A DNA stretch of 64,000 nt from Arvicola amphibius. Lineage: Eukaryota > Chordata > Mammalia > Rodentia > Cricetidae. The notes below the pieces were generated by a model. That model made no database searches. It was not told the DNA's origin and saw only the letters and a program-made list of their open reading frames with translations. The stretch spans positions 61,457,824-61,521,823 of the forward strand of contig NC_052055.2 of assembly GCF_903992535.2 (NCBI RefSeq), written 5' to 3'. Below, one piece after another: positions 24,501 through 38,200 of the stretch (position 1 is the first letter of the stretch; each line of letters starts with the position of its first letter). The position numbers and the translations under genes are program-made.

Positions 24501-27500
24501 GTGGTACAGGTGAGGGATGAGTGACTGGAGGATGTTAGTGGAGCCATGACATCAAGGTGGCGTTTGAATTGCTTTGCCATCGCTGTGGCGAACAGTCCGG
24601 GGCATAAGCCTTGGTAGGGGGGCTACTGTGGTAGCCTGGGCAGGAAGGGTGGGCTGGAAATAAGTGGATAGTGCAGGAAATCAAGGCTTAACCTGGGCTT
24701 AACCAGTAGAGTAGGAAGAAGGAAGGTGTAAGAGTTCCTGCATTTCTGTCAGGACCAGACAGGGCCATGGGCTGAGGAAAGGGTCACAGGAGGGGGATCA
24801 GGTCCTTAATGTTATTGGTAGTGACCATGAGGGTCCTGAAGCAGAGTGACCTGAAGCAGAGAGGACCAAGATGCTCATTTGTTAGGGCGTTTAAAGAGCA
24901 GGACCCCTGCTGTCCCTCTTCCATGTGGTCAATGTGTGTTCTGCCGTGCTATGTGTTACTCTGAGCGGCTCCATGCCGCAGCTCTAACCTATGTCTGCTC
25001 AGCTGCATAGGTGCTTCCGGCTGCATGTGGAGAGTCTGAAGAAGCTGGGTAAACAGGCCCAGGGCTGCGAGATGGTGACCTTATGGCTGGCAGCTCTGCA
25101 ACCTTACAGCTTTGAACACATGGTGGAGCCAGTCACTTTCTGGGTTCGGGTCAAAATGGATGCAGCCAGGGCAGGAGACAAGGAGCTGCAGCTGAAGTGA
25201 GTTGCACAGGAGGACTGCAGTAGCTGTCCATGGATTGGGCAGATCTCTTGGGTTTTTTGTTTATTTTGTTTTTTTAGACAAGGTCTCTCTGTATAGACCT
25301 GGAACTTGCTATGTAGGCCAGGCTAGCTTTGACCTCACAAAGATCTTTCTGCCTCTGCCTTCCTAATGCTGGGATTAAAGGTGTGTGCCACCATGTCCAA
25401 TGTCCTCAATCTTTTTTTTTTAATATTTATTTATTGTGTATACAATATATGCCTACAGGCCAGAAGAGGGCACCAGACTTCATTACAGATGGTTATGAGC
25501 CACCATGTGGTTGCCGGGAATTGAACTCAGGACCTTTGAAAGAGCAGGCAATGCTCTTAACTGCTGAGCCATCTCTCCAGCCCCTAGATCCTTACTTTTG
25601 AGAAAGGCAATGACTCATTCATCCATCAGTTACACATTGAGTGCTTAATGCAATGCCAGCCACTAGTATAGGGGGCATAGTGGCAAGAAGCAATGTTCTT
25701 GTTGTTGGGTTTATGCTCTACTTGGAGAAATATAACCAAGTACATTGTACGTGTATTTCATGAAGACAAACCGTGACCTGTTAAAAGAGGGATGACCTTT
25801 AGGTGGGTTATTTAGGGAAGTCTTTTGTGGAGAAGTGTAAGATCTGAAGATGTAGAGGAATCCATCATTAAATGCCTTGGAGTAGAGACAGATGAGGAAG
25901 GCACTGGGTTGAGAACAAGCTTGGGAATGGGAAGTGTCTTGAGAAAGGAGATAGGACAGGGCATGGCATGCTGGGTGAACAGTCTAGGTGGGTTTGGATG
26001 GGATCCCCCAAGCAGCCTCCTACGTTAGAGGACACGTAACCTGATTAAGAGTTTTAAAGGCACAGCTAGAAGACAGTGAATGCTAGCTAAAGGCTGAGGC
26101 TCCCTAGCAAGGGTGTGGAGACTGTCGTCAGGGTCTTTACCCAGGTGCTGATCTGCCCATCAGGACTTTGCGAGACAGCTTAAGTTGCTGGGACCCAGAG
26201 ACACAGGTCTCGTTGCTGAGGGAGGAGCTGCGGGCCTACAAGGCAGTGCGTGTTGACACTGGACAGGAGCGCTTCAATGTCATCTGTGATCTGCTGGAGC
26301 TCAGCCCTGAAGAGACGGCAGCTGGAGCCTGGGCACGAGCTACCCACCTGGTGGAACTGGCTCAGGTGCTATGCTACCACAACTTTGCCCAGCAGACCGA
26401 CTGGTGAGAAGGGATAAACTAGGCCTCTTTTGCTACTTGCCCTAATATTACTGTTATGGGGTCAGTCTCCTGCTCTGTTCCTGAAAGTGCCCTTCATTTT
26501 GTGGTCATTGGAGCCGTCTGTAGTGGACCCCGCTCAAGTGCGTCTCTCTCTACAGCTCTGCCTTGGATGCTATCCAGGAAGCCCTGCAGCTTTTGGAGTC
26601 TGTGAGGCCTGAGGTGCAGGAACAAGATTGCCTTCTGGACGATAAAGCACAGGCCTTGTTATGGCTCTATATCTGTACCTTGGAGACCAAAATGCAGGAA
26701 GTAAGTAAAACTGAGCTCATGCTACTGGGCATGAACCAATAGTTTTTGTCCTGGGCTGCTCCCTCTGAGCTGGTACCAGTCCTGGTTTTTGCTTCTGTCT
26801 GTCTGCTTTCCCAACCAGGGTATCGAGCGGGATCGGAGGGCCCAGGTCCCTACTACAATGGAGGAGTTTGAAGTCAATGACCTGAACTATGAAGATAAAC
26901 TCCAGGAAGATCGTTTCCTGTATAGTAACATCGCCTTCAACCTGGCTGCTGACGCAGGTGAGGGCAGTAAACAGTGTAGACAACAGACCTCTGTGAAAGA
27001 GGCTGGGCTTGTGCCGGGGATGTGGGAGAGTGAGGAGGGGCTGGCACAAAGGCCAGGACATGTTATAGAGAAAGCCAAGCTCTTTCCAGATGACCAAGTG
27101 GAAAAAGTGGTCACTTCTGATTTACAGCTCAGTCCAGATGCCTAGACCAAGCCTTGACCCTGTGGAAGGAAGTACTGACAAAGGAGCCAGCCCCAGCTGT
27201 GCGGTGTCTCCAGCAGACCTTGGCTTCCCTTCAAATCCTTGTGGCCCTCTATCAGTTGGTGGCAAAGGTAATGGGAAAACTGGTGGAGTCAGTCAAACAG
27301 GGTTAAACCAGAAACTGAGCTTCCTCACTTTCGACCTGTGCACCTGCTGAGAAGCCACACAACCTAAATATTAGAAGAATGGGCTCTGGTAGGTGTGGTG
27401 CCACACACTTCTAATGCAGGCACTTGGGAGGCTGAGGCGGGCGGATCTCTGTGAGTTCAAGGCCAGCCTGGTCTACTGAGGAAGATCCAGGACAGCAGGA

Positions 27501-30500
27501 CTGTTTCACAGAGAAACCCTGTCTCAGAAAAACCAAAAAACCAAAGACAAAAAACCTGAGGGCAAAGTCCATAACTTAGTGCAGCATGCAAAGTCCTGGC
27601 TAGAATCTCCGGCGCCACACGAAGGAGGGAAGCAATGAATTTTCCTCGTCATTGTCAGCATTCAGCACAGTAATGCATGGGAGGTGCTTTGTGGGAGTGA
27701 GAAGTTCACACGGCAGCCTTAAGAGCTAAGGTCCAAAGCCGGGCAGTGGTGGCGCACGCCTTTAATTCCAGCACTCGGGAGGCAGAGGCAGGCGGATCTC
27801 TGAGTTCGAGGCCAGCCTGGTCTACAAGAGCTAGTTCCAGGACAGGCTCTAGAAACTACAGGGAAACCCTGTCTCAAAACAAAACAAAAAAACAAAAACA
27901 AAAAAAAACAGCTAAGGTCCGCCTGTCGCTGCCTCCCAGGTGCTGGGACTAAAGGTATGCGCCACCACTGCCACCCAGCTTTTTTGATTTTTTTTTTTTT
28001 TTTTTTTTTTTTTGGTTTTTCGAGACAGGGTTTCCCTGTAGCTTCTAGAGCCTGTCCTGGAACTAGCTCTTGTAGACCAGGCTGGCCTCGAACTCAGAGA
28101 TCCGCCTGCCTCTGCCTCCCGAGTGCTGGGATTAAAGGCGTGCGCCACCACCGCCCGGCCTTTTTTGATATTTTTGAGATAAGGCTTATAATATACTCCA
28201 GGCTGTCATTAGCCTCAGTATGTAGACAAGTCTATCATCAAACACAGATATACATGGAGGCAAAGCAGTAGTCCTCTTGCCTTCACCTTCCAAGTGCTTG
28301 GATCACAGGCATATGAGCCACCATGCTTGGCTTCCTTTTCTTAATTTATTCTTTAAGATATTTATTTTATGAGTGCTCTATCTACGTGTACACCTTTATG
28401 CCAGAAGAGGGCATCAGATCCCCCATAGATGGTTGTGAGCACCATGTGGTTTCTGGGAATTGAACACAGGCTGCTCTTCCCGAGGGCCAGGGCTCAGTTC
28501 CCACTGTGGTGAGTCACAGCACCTGTAGCTCCAGATCCGGGTGATCCGGGCTCTCTTCATGGCCTGTGGACACTGTAGGCACATGGTGAGTATATGTGCA
28601 AGCAGAAACTCGTGTACATATAATAGGTTTTTTTTGTTTTTAAATCTTAGAGAGAGGGGTCTTCTTAAGTTGTCTATGCTGTCTTTGAATTATCTCTGTA
28701 GTTTAGGCAGGCTTCCTGTCCTGCCTCAGTTTCCCAAGTAACTGTGCCATTAGGTCCTGCTTCCTCCCTCTTTTTTAAAAAAAAAATATTTATTTATTAT
28801 GTATACAATATTCTGTCTGTGTGTATGCCTGAAGGCCAGAAGAGGGCACCAGACCTCATTACAGATGGTTGTCAGCCACCATGTAGTTGCTGGGAATTGA
28901 ACTCACGACCTTTGGAAGAGCAGGCAATGCTCTTGACTTCTGAGCCATCTCTCCAGCCCCTTCCTCCCTCTTTTTTTTTTTTTTTTTAATTGCATCTGTT
29001 TTGCCTGCATCTATGTATGTGTTTTTTGTGAATGCCCAGTGCCTGCTGAGGTCATAAGTGTGTTTTATTCCCCAGAACTGGAATTACAAATGGCTGTGAG
29101 CAGCCATGTAGGTGCTATCAATCAAATCCCAGGCCTCTGGAAGAGCAGCCAGTGCTTTTACCACTGAGCCATCTCTCCAGCCCCATTTTTCTTTTGTTTG
29201 AGACAAAATCTCATTGTGGAGATTAGCGAGATGGTTCAATTCTCAGAACCCACATGGTAGTTCATAACTGTCTAACTCCAGTTCCAAGGGATCTGGTATC
29301 CTTGAACAGGCATACATGTAGGCAAAACACCAATACATATAAGATAAAAATAATTTTTTTAAGCTATCATTGTGGAGCTTAGTCCAGGGTTAAATTTGTA
29401 ATCCCCCTGCTTCTGCCTCGGGGTTATAGGCCTGCGTAGCCATGAGGCCCGATTTTACACACTTTGAAAACAATTGTTTATTGAATGTATGTAGATGTGA
29501 GTGTGGCAGTCAGGACAACTTGGGCTTTGGTTCTCTCCTTCCATGTGGGTCCTGACATCTAACTTAGGCACTGAAGCTTGGTGGCAGGAGCCTTTATCTG
29601 CTGAGCTATTTGACAGCCTGCCAACTTTGTTTTTATGTGCAACATTAAGGGGTTTCACAGACTGATGCTCTTCCTTGGATTCACCCCGTATTCAGAGCCA
29701 TGAAAGGAAAGCCAGAGAGTGTGGTGGCACACGCTTTCAGTCCCAGCTTCCTGGGAAACTCGGGCAAGAATGAAGCTTTATTCTAGCTGTAAAATTGCAA
29801 TGACTCTGCTTCCAAAACTGAGAGGAGGCGGGCAGGAAGTGCTCAGTGGTAGAGCACTTACTGAGTATGTTCAGGGTCTGGGTTAAACCCCCAGTTACCA
29901 CCAAAAATAAAATATGGTTTTAAAAATCACATTTTTTGTTATTGTGAACGCTTCAGCCATCTTTCCAGCACAAGAAGGTCGAAAAGCTAGCTTAGACCTA
30001 GGCTTGAGTCTTGGCTCTACCATGTGAATGAACACTTACAGGAGCCTCGTCTTTCTGAATCTTTTTGAATAACATAGCCAAGTTTGAGGCCAGTCTGGAT
30101 CACATGAGCCCCTGTCCCAAAACAGGGAATTAGGGGGCAGGGTGGTTTATGGCTCTCCTGAGCATTGGTAGACTCTGAGTATGTATGAACACCCTGAGAG
30201 GGTAGGAGCAGGTTAACATGTTGCTCTGGGATGACCAGCCCCTACAGGCCCTGGAGACCCTCCTGCTTCTTCAGACTGTGTCTAAGAGACTACAGGACCA
30301 CGCAAAAGCAGTCAGCGTTTCCTGCCAGCTCACCCAGCAACTCTTGAGCCTTGGCTGTCCCAGCTATGCCCAGGTGAGTGCTGGCTTGTTGAGTCTGAGG
30401 CTTAATGGGGCAAGTGGCTTTAAGGGTCATCTTTCCTTGAGAAAATGGGGTAGTAAAAAGGCAGCTTTCGACCTCACATTTGGCTGTAATTAGAACGTGG

Positions 30501-32253
30501 GAATTGGAGGCTTCTTTTCTGTCTATTATAAGAACTGTCATTCATGGGTCTGCAGATCTGACCCGTTTCTCTCTTGACTTAGTTGATGTAACTGTCATAC
30601 TTCTGATTGTCTTTCAGTTTCTCCACCCACCATACCCACTGTTCTTGTCCTGTTCCCCACCACCACCACCACCACCAGACAAGGTTTCCCTGTGTAGGTT
30701 TGGCTGTCCTGGAACTCTGGAGACCAGACTTGCCTCTACTGGGATCAAAGGCACATGCTGCCACCATCACCTAAACTCTTTTTTTTTCTTGGCAGTGCTG
30801 GTGGCTGAACTCAGGGCCTCAGGCACACTAGATAAGTGCTTTGCCACTACACCGAAACCCACTTTTTCTTTTTTGATGTCTTTTTGATATCTTCTGGGTT
30901 TTTTGTGGGGTTTTTTTGTTTGTTTGTGTGTTTTTTTTTTTTTTTTTTTTTTTTTGGTTTTTGTTACAGAGACAGGGTTTCACTGTAACAGCCCTAGCTG
31001 TCCTGGAACTAGCTCTTGTAGACCAGGCTGGCCTCGAACTCAGAGATCCGCCTGCCTCTGCCTCCCGAGTGCTGGGATTAAAGGCGTGCGCCACCACCGC
31101 CTACCTTTTCATCTTCTGGTTTTTGCCAGTTGGCACGGGTCTGGTAATTTCTTTCCTTCCTAAAAAGACTCCCATGGCTTCTCATAACCTGAAAGATAGT
31201 ATCCTGACTTATAACACAACTTTTTTCTAAAAATTATTTTTTTCATTTTGTTTATATATTTTGTGTATGTTCTGCATGCACACCTGCAGGCTGCAAGAGG
31301 GCTCCAAATCTCATTACAGATGGCTGTGAGCCACCATGTGGTTGCTGGGAATTGAACTCAGAAGCGCTGGAAGAGCAGCCAGCGCTCTTATCTGCTGAGC
31401 CATCTCTCTAGGCCCCTTTTTCATTCTTTTTTTGGGTTTTTGAGACAGGGTTTCTCTGTGGCTTTGGAGCCTGTCCTGGAACTAGCTCTTGTAGACCAGG
31501 CTGGTCTCGAACTCACAGAGATCCGCCTGCCTCTGCCTCCCGAGTGCTGGGATTAAAGGCGTGCGCCACCACCGCCCGGCCCTTTTTTATTCTTGAAGGC
31601 AGAGATTTGAACTGCAGACCCTCAGGGGCATCTCAAGTTTATGTGATACTTCTCTGGCTTTGTTTTCTCCAGGTGACTAAGGGTGATTTCTTCAGGCATC
31701 TGTATGTGTGTGTGTGTCTCGGGGGGGGGGGGGGGGGTTAATTGACAGTGTTCTAAGGATCAAATGAGTAGCTTTGTGTAAATTTTGTGTGTGTGTGTGT
31801 TTGTTTCTCTGTAGCTTTGTAGCCTGTCCTGGAACTAGCTTACAGACTAGGCTCTGCCTCCCGAGTACTGGGATTAAAGGCGTGCACCACCATAGCCCAG
31901 CTGCTTTATGTAAATTGTAATATTTGAAATAATACAATATTCAATGCCTTGCTTGCAAATGCTTCATTCCATTTTAATCTGAAGAGTCTAACTACATTGG
32001 GCTGGCATCACCTGTCTGATCCTTTAGTTGTACCTGGAGGAAGCGGAGTCAGGCCTGAAGCGTCTGGACCAGACTACCGACACCTATCAGCTGCTGTCCC
32101 TGACCTGTGCTCTGCTGCGCAGTCAGTTCTGCTGGGCTGACCAGAAGGTGATTCCTACTGCCCACGTTATTACAGACAAGAACTCAGTCGAACCCAAAGC
32201 TTGCCTGTAACTACTGTGTTGAGCTGGCTTGTTCTAGGAATCACTGCCTTTGC

Positions 32254-32308
<55 letters not shown>

Positions 32309-35185
32309 TTATAATTTTTATCTAATTTTTGTTTGCATTGGTGTTTTGCCTACATGTATGTCTGTGTGAGGGCCTCAGATCTTGGAGTTGCAGACAGCGG
32401 TGAGCTGCCATGGGGGTGCTGGGAATTGAATGGGTCTTCTGGAAGAGCAGTCAGTCTCTTAATTGCAGAGCCATCTCTCCAGCCCTGCTCTGCCTTTCAA
32501 GTGTGAGAATTACTGATGGGCTGCTGTTCTGGCAATGTGAACTTTGGTCTTTAAGTTTGATGTTTGCACGGCAGAGTCTTCATCCATGAGCCAGCCCCCT
32601 TTGTGTGTTCTTTTAATTTGTGGTGCTAGGACTGACAGGACCTCCTTCATGCTACCTGAGTGCTCTGCCACTGAGCTGCATCCCAATTCTTTTCCTAATT
32701 CCCAAAGGCTCTAGACCTCAGGAAACATAAAGGGGTTTAGGAACTGGGGAAGACAGCCTGGTATGGTAATCATCCCTGCAGTCCCAACACTCAAATGCCT
32801 GAGGTTGGGGAACTAGAATTTCAAGTCAGCTTGGCCTGAAACATGGGCACTCTGGTCTAGACAGTTTGGTGGGTTTCACAACATCGCAGTCTTGCTCCAG
32901 GTCAGCTGTATCCTGATCTCTTGTTCTGATCAAGCTGTAGTTTTCCTAGGGTTTTTTTTTTCTTTCCTTTTTTTTTGGGTGGGGGGGTGTTGTTTAGTTT
33001 TATTGTTGTTTTAGAGACAGGTTTTCCTCTGTGTTGCCCTGTCTGCCCTGGAATTAGTGCTCTAGACCAGGCTGGTCTTGAACTCACAGATCTGCCTGCC
33101 TCTGCCTCTGCCTCCCAAGTGCTGCGACTGAAGCTGTGCCACCACCTGGCTGTGTGTAACGCTTACCTAACTTGTCTCTCCAGGTCACTGAAGGTGTTTC
33201 TCTACTGCTTTCTGTCCTTGGGAATCCTGCCCTCCAGAAGTCTTCCAAGGCTTGGTACTTGCTGCGTGTCCAGGCCCTGCAAACATTGGCTTCCTACCTT
33301 AGCCTCTCTTCGAACCTTCTCTCTCAAGTGTTCTGCGTGAGCAGCTCTGGGATCAAGGTGAAAGGAGGCTTTTCTTGGATGATGGGTCGTGGTTTGTGTG
33401 CTGTCTGCTCTTTGGCAGCCATCTGCCCCTACTTCCGAGCATGTGAAACAGCCTCTCTAGAACCTACCTATACCTGTGTAGCAAATGGGTTTCGTGTCAC
33501 CTGCTACATCTAAGTCACTTAACCAGTACCCTTCTTGGAATATTAAGCTAAAAGGAATTCTAAGATTCCCCCCGCCACACACACACAAGGGATCTTAGTG
33601 GGAAGGATTTCTGTGATTGATTAGCTCTGTCTGCCTAAGGTGAAGAAGGAAAAAAGTACCTTGTGTTTGTTAGCTTTTTTTTTCCTCCTCTGGCTGTTCC
33701 TGAAACTAGATTATAGACCAGGCCTGGCCCTCCTGCCTGTGGCTCCCACCACCGCCCTCTTGTGTTTGCTGTCTCAGTTGAAGGTGTTAGGCCTGCTGCT
33801 GCTGCAGTCATCTTTCTTCCCCCTTGGCCTCCCCAGGCTGGCAGACCCCCGAGACAGCACTCTTAGATGCCCATAAGCTCCTCCGAAGCATTGTCATCCT
33901 GCTTATGGGTGGAGATGTGCTCTCACTTCAGAAAGCAGCTGCGCAGTCATCCTTCCTAGACTACGGTGAGTAAAGAGCCAGCAGGACCCTCAGGGATTGG
34001 ACATACTAGATATGGCGGGCTGGGTGCTGGTCTCCAGAGTATCTGACCATGGCCTGTCTCTCTCTCGTTCCCTACAGGAGAAAATCTAGTGCAAAAGTGC
34101 AAGTTCTTACAGAGGTGCTGAGCTGCTCAGAGAAGCTCATCAGCCGCCTGGGCCATCTGGGGAATGTGAATGAAGCCAAGGCCTTTTGCTTAGAGGCCCT
34201 GAAACTCACAACCAAGCTGCAGATACCTCACCAGTAAGTGAGGATTCTAGCTCCTGCCATGTGCTTTTGAGTGTGGATTCCCCAAATATTACAGAAGTGT
34301 TCTGTGTTCCATCTAGAGAGAGTGGTGGGAGAAGGCAGGCATTCCATGGCTGCACAGGAAATGCCTGATAAGTCTGTCCGGGACAACTCACATACTGCCT
34401 TTCCCCAAGCTGCTCTGCCCGTGGAGCTTGGTGTGGAAAGCATTTGGGAAGTGACCTGCTGGGTGGTTTGTCCCAGAGAGGCCGTAAGTCAACTTGAGGA
34501 CTCAAAGATGACGAGGGCTGGGCCTGGGGAAGAGCGAGAAGAGTCTCTAGGAAAACAGCCACCTGCTAACTGTTCTCTTCTCACAGGTGTGCCCTGTTCC
34601 TTGTACTGAAAGGTGAGCTGGAGCTGGCCCGAGGTGACATTGACCTCTGTCAGTCAGACTTGCAGCAGGTTCTGTTCCTGCTGGAGTCTTCCACAGGTAA
34701 GCTGCCAGGTTCCTCCCAGCTTTGGAGGGGCATCCATATTGCAGCATGTCCTTCTGTGGAAAAGTCTGGGTCATTCTGAATCAGACAGGTGTTGTTGGGG
34801 TTTCTGTTCTGCCCGGTTCCCACAGTTGTTAAGTCCCAAAGTACTCACACAGAGGTCTCCATTAGTGATAAACTGATAGCCCATTAGCTCAGGCTTCTTA
34901 TTAACTCTTATAACTTATACAGCCCATTATTCTTATCTATGTTAGCCATGTGGCTCAGTGCCTTATTCAGCAGGGCAGTCACATCTTGCTTGCTTCTTCT
35001 GCGGTCGAGAGAGCTTCCTCATTTCCAGAATTCACCTGTTCTCATTGACCCACCTCTACTTCCTGTCTATACTCCCTGCCTGGCTACTGGCCACTCAGCG
35101 TTTATGTAAAATATAATTAACACAAGAGCTAGCTCCAGGACAGGCTCTAAAGCTGCAGAAAAACCCTGTCTCGAAAAACCAAAAA

Positions 35186-35224
<39 letters not shown>

Positions 35225-38200
35225 AATATAATTGACAGAATACAGACCATGGTCCCACACCAGACAGGTGTCTGGTACTAAATGACATGACTTTAGGCAG
35301 AACATTAATGTCCTTCCTCCAGACAGACTCTACAGAGGCCCAACTTTTCCTGGCTGGTTTTCAGTGCTGCCGAAAGCCTTTGGCTCATTGTATTTATTTG
35401 TTTAGCTGTTTGTTTGTTTTGAAGAGGGTCTTACTGTGTAGTCCTGATTGTCTTGAATTCACTTTTTACATCAGGCAAATCAGTCTGGCTTTAAACTCAA
35501 GGAGGTACAGGAGGAGGTATCTCTGCCTCTGTCTTCCCAGTCCTAAGACTAAAGGTGCATGCCAGTACATCCTGCTACAGTTTGGGGTCTGGAGATGATG
35601 CCCAGCTTGTCAAATATTTTACCTCTGCTATCTCATGTGCACCTCCCGAACCCAGCTGAGAACAGAGCTTTGGGCTACAGGATAGGGTGCAGAGTTGACT
35701 ACTGAGCCCTTGTTGAATGAAAATACTCGGGTTTTTGTTTTTGTTTTTTCTGTAAAAGAATTTCCCTATTTTTTGTGTGTTGCATAGACGTTCTGGATAA
35801 TTTGCACATAAATGGTGAAGTGGATTGAACCCTATGGTAGAGTTCTTGAGGCCTCTCTAGTTTTGTGATTTTTGATCTCTCTCCCCAGAGTTTGGTGGGG
35901 TGACCCAGCACCCAGATTGTGTGAAAAAGGTCCATATGCAGAAAGGGAAGCAGCAGGCCCAAGTTTCCTGTTGCCCGCAGCTCCCAGAGGAGGAACCCTT
36001 CCTAAGAGGCCCTGCCCTGGAGCTGGTGGCCACTGTGCTCAAGGAACCTGGCCCTACCCAACCCTCTGCAAACTCCTCCCCAGTCCTGAAAACCAAGCCC
36101 CCACCTGACCCTGGCTCCTGTCCCACTCACCCACCTGTGACTGCTTGCTGTGCTCCAGCCCTGTCCTCGTCGGCAGTCTGTCTGCGCTGGGTGTTGGTCA
36201 CTGCAGGAGCAAAGCTGGCCATGGGTCAGAAAGCCCCGGGCCTGGATCTGCTGCGAGCTGTGCTGAAAGGTTGCCCTGCAACCACCAAGCGCTTCACACA
36301 AAATCTTCAAGCTTCGCTGAAAACACAGGACACCCCCCCTCTCCTGTCCGAGCCTCTTTGATGAGCTCATGGCTCAAGTGTACACACGCCTGGCACTGGA
36401 ATGCCTGAACCAGACACCTGAAAAGAGCTTGGGAAAGGTCCTGGCTACGGGGCTGAAGTTTGTGGCAACACGGATACAATACTTGGAGTTCTGGCAAGCC
36501 AACCTGCTCTTGATTCAGGCTCTTGCAAAGCTGGCTAGCTTCAGCTGCTGTACTTCCCAACTTTTTGCAAGCACCTGGGGCTGGCAGCCACCATTGGTAC
36601 AAAGTTTCCACAGTCTTAAAACCTTCTAAGGTTCGGAGACAAAAGTACTCTGGAAGAGGGCCGCCGGCAGGCAGCCTCTGCTCTCCCTCCCGTCTCTAAT
36701 ATCTCTCAGAAAGGTCTGGAAGAGGATGGGCTACCTTGTACCCCTAAGACCCCCTGGCCGGGCTAGGCAGGCTTGGCCCTCATGTCCCTTTTACCATATT
36801 TGAAGAAGTCTACACTACAAAAAGCAAAGCCTGAGGTTCCCTTGGCCCCCAAGGTACATAGGAGGGGTCAACCAGACTCGCCTCAAGGTAAGTTGGGATT
36901 GTGGGTAGGTGAGCGGCATGAAGATGGGTGCCTGCAGAGCATGGCCCCTTGTAGAGGGCTCCCCATAGCCACGTCTGCAGCACCACACACTTGCATCAGC
37001 TCTGTGGTCCTTTGCCTTGTCACCCTTCTTCCCTATCTTCTGTTCCTTCCCCTTCTCCTTCCAAACTGAGTTGCCACAGGGTTGAGAGATGGCAAGTACA
37101 GTGGGGGAGGTCAGTTCTGAAGTCAGAGAGACCTGTCAGTGCCTCCATAGTGCCCCTGCTGTTGGAAAGTATTGGTTGAGCGTGTTGGCCCCTTAATTTC
37201 TTCCATTCCCTCTGTCAAAGGTGAAACTTCAGTGATGACAGTGACCTGAAGACCTTGTCTCAGCTGAAGCACACTTGTAGAGGAACCTAAGAGAAGAGGC
37301 ACTGCTGGCCGGGGGTCGGGGCCAAACTAGGAAGGGGCTCAAGCTTGAAGACAGATGCAGTAGTTTGCTGCAGGTAGTGCCCCTGGACACATCAGTCTCA
37401 GTGGGAGGGGTCGTCGGCCAAGAAGGTGGCTTCAAAACATTGTGAAGAAGAGAGTCCCAGTAAACAGCGCTCTGTGTCCGGGCTAAGCCTGGGACCCGAG
37501 GTCATGAGAACTATCCCTGAAGAGGAGCTGACGGACAGCCACCCTGGAATGAGCTTTGAAACGCTCAGGGGTTCCGATGGGGAAGACTCGGCCTCAGGTA
37601 GGGTCTGCAAGGAGGAGCAGCAGAGAACTTGTGTTCTGTAGTGTGTGTTAGGTGTCCCTGGGACCAAAACCAAAGAAATAATAGAAAAGCCCTTTGCTAG
37701 CTCTGCGGAATGTATTATAGAAGAGGAAGAGAACGGGCTAGGGGAGTAGGAGGGAGCATTATGAAAACTTGTATTCTCAACCTTTAATCCCAGCACTTGG
37801 GAAGCAGAGGCAGGTGGATCTCTGTGAGTTCAAGGCCAGCCTGATGTACAGGAGAGAGTCCCAGGATAGGCACCAAGTTACAGAGAAAACCCTGTCTCAA
37901 AACCAAAGCAAAACAAAAAATGAAAAGTCATGTTGTCTCCCTAGGTGTGAAGACGGCAGCTGCAGGCCCTGGCCTGCCCATAGGAGAGTGTGAGGTGTTG
38001 AGACGGGAGTCCTGCAAGGCAGAGCTGCCTGCCCTATACCCTGACAAGGAGGCCGGGAGTGACCCTAGTACTTGGCTCCCACCGCACTCAGTTTCTGTAC
38101 CCATTGGTGAGTATATTGATCACTGCGGTAGGGTTACCTGGGGAGGGCTGAGCCCACAGGTCTCTTGGTAGGTCCTTTTGGGGAGGACAAACTTTCTAAA

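Noticed and set aside
33336..33342. GTGAGC in Espl1 exon 14 as an alternative donor explaining the frame problem
   Set aside because: It would leave phase 0, while the exon 15 acceptor needs phase 1; joining gives a quick stop.
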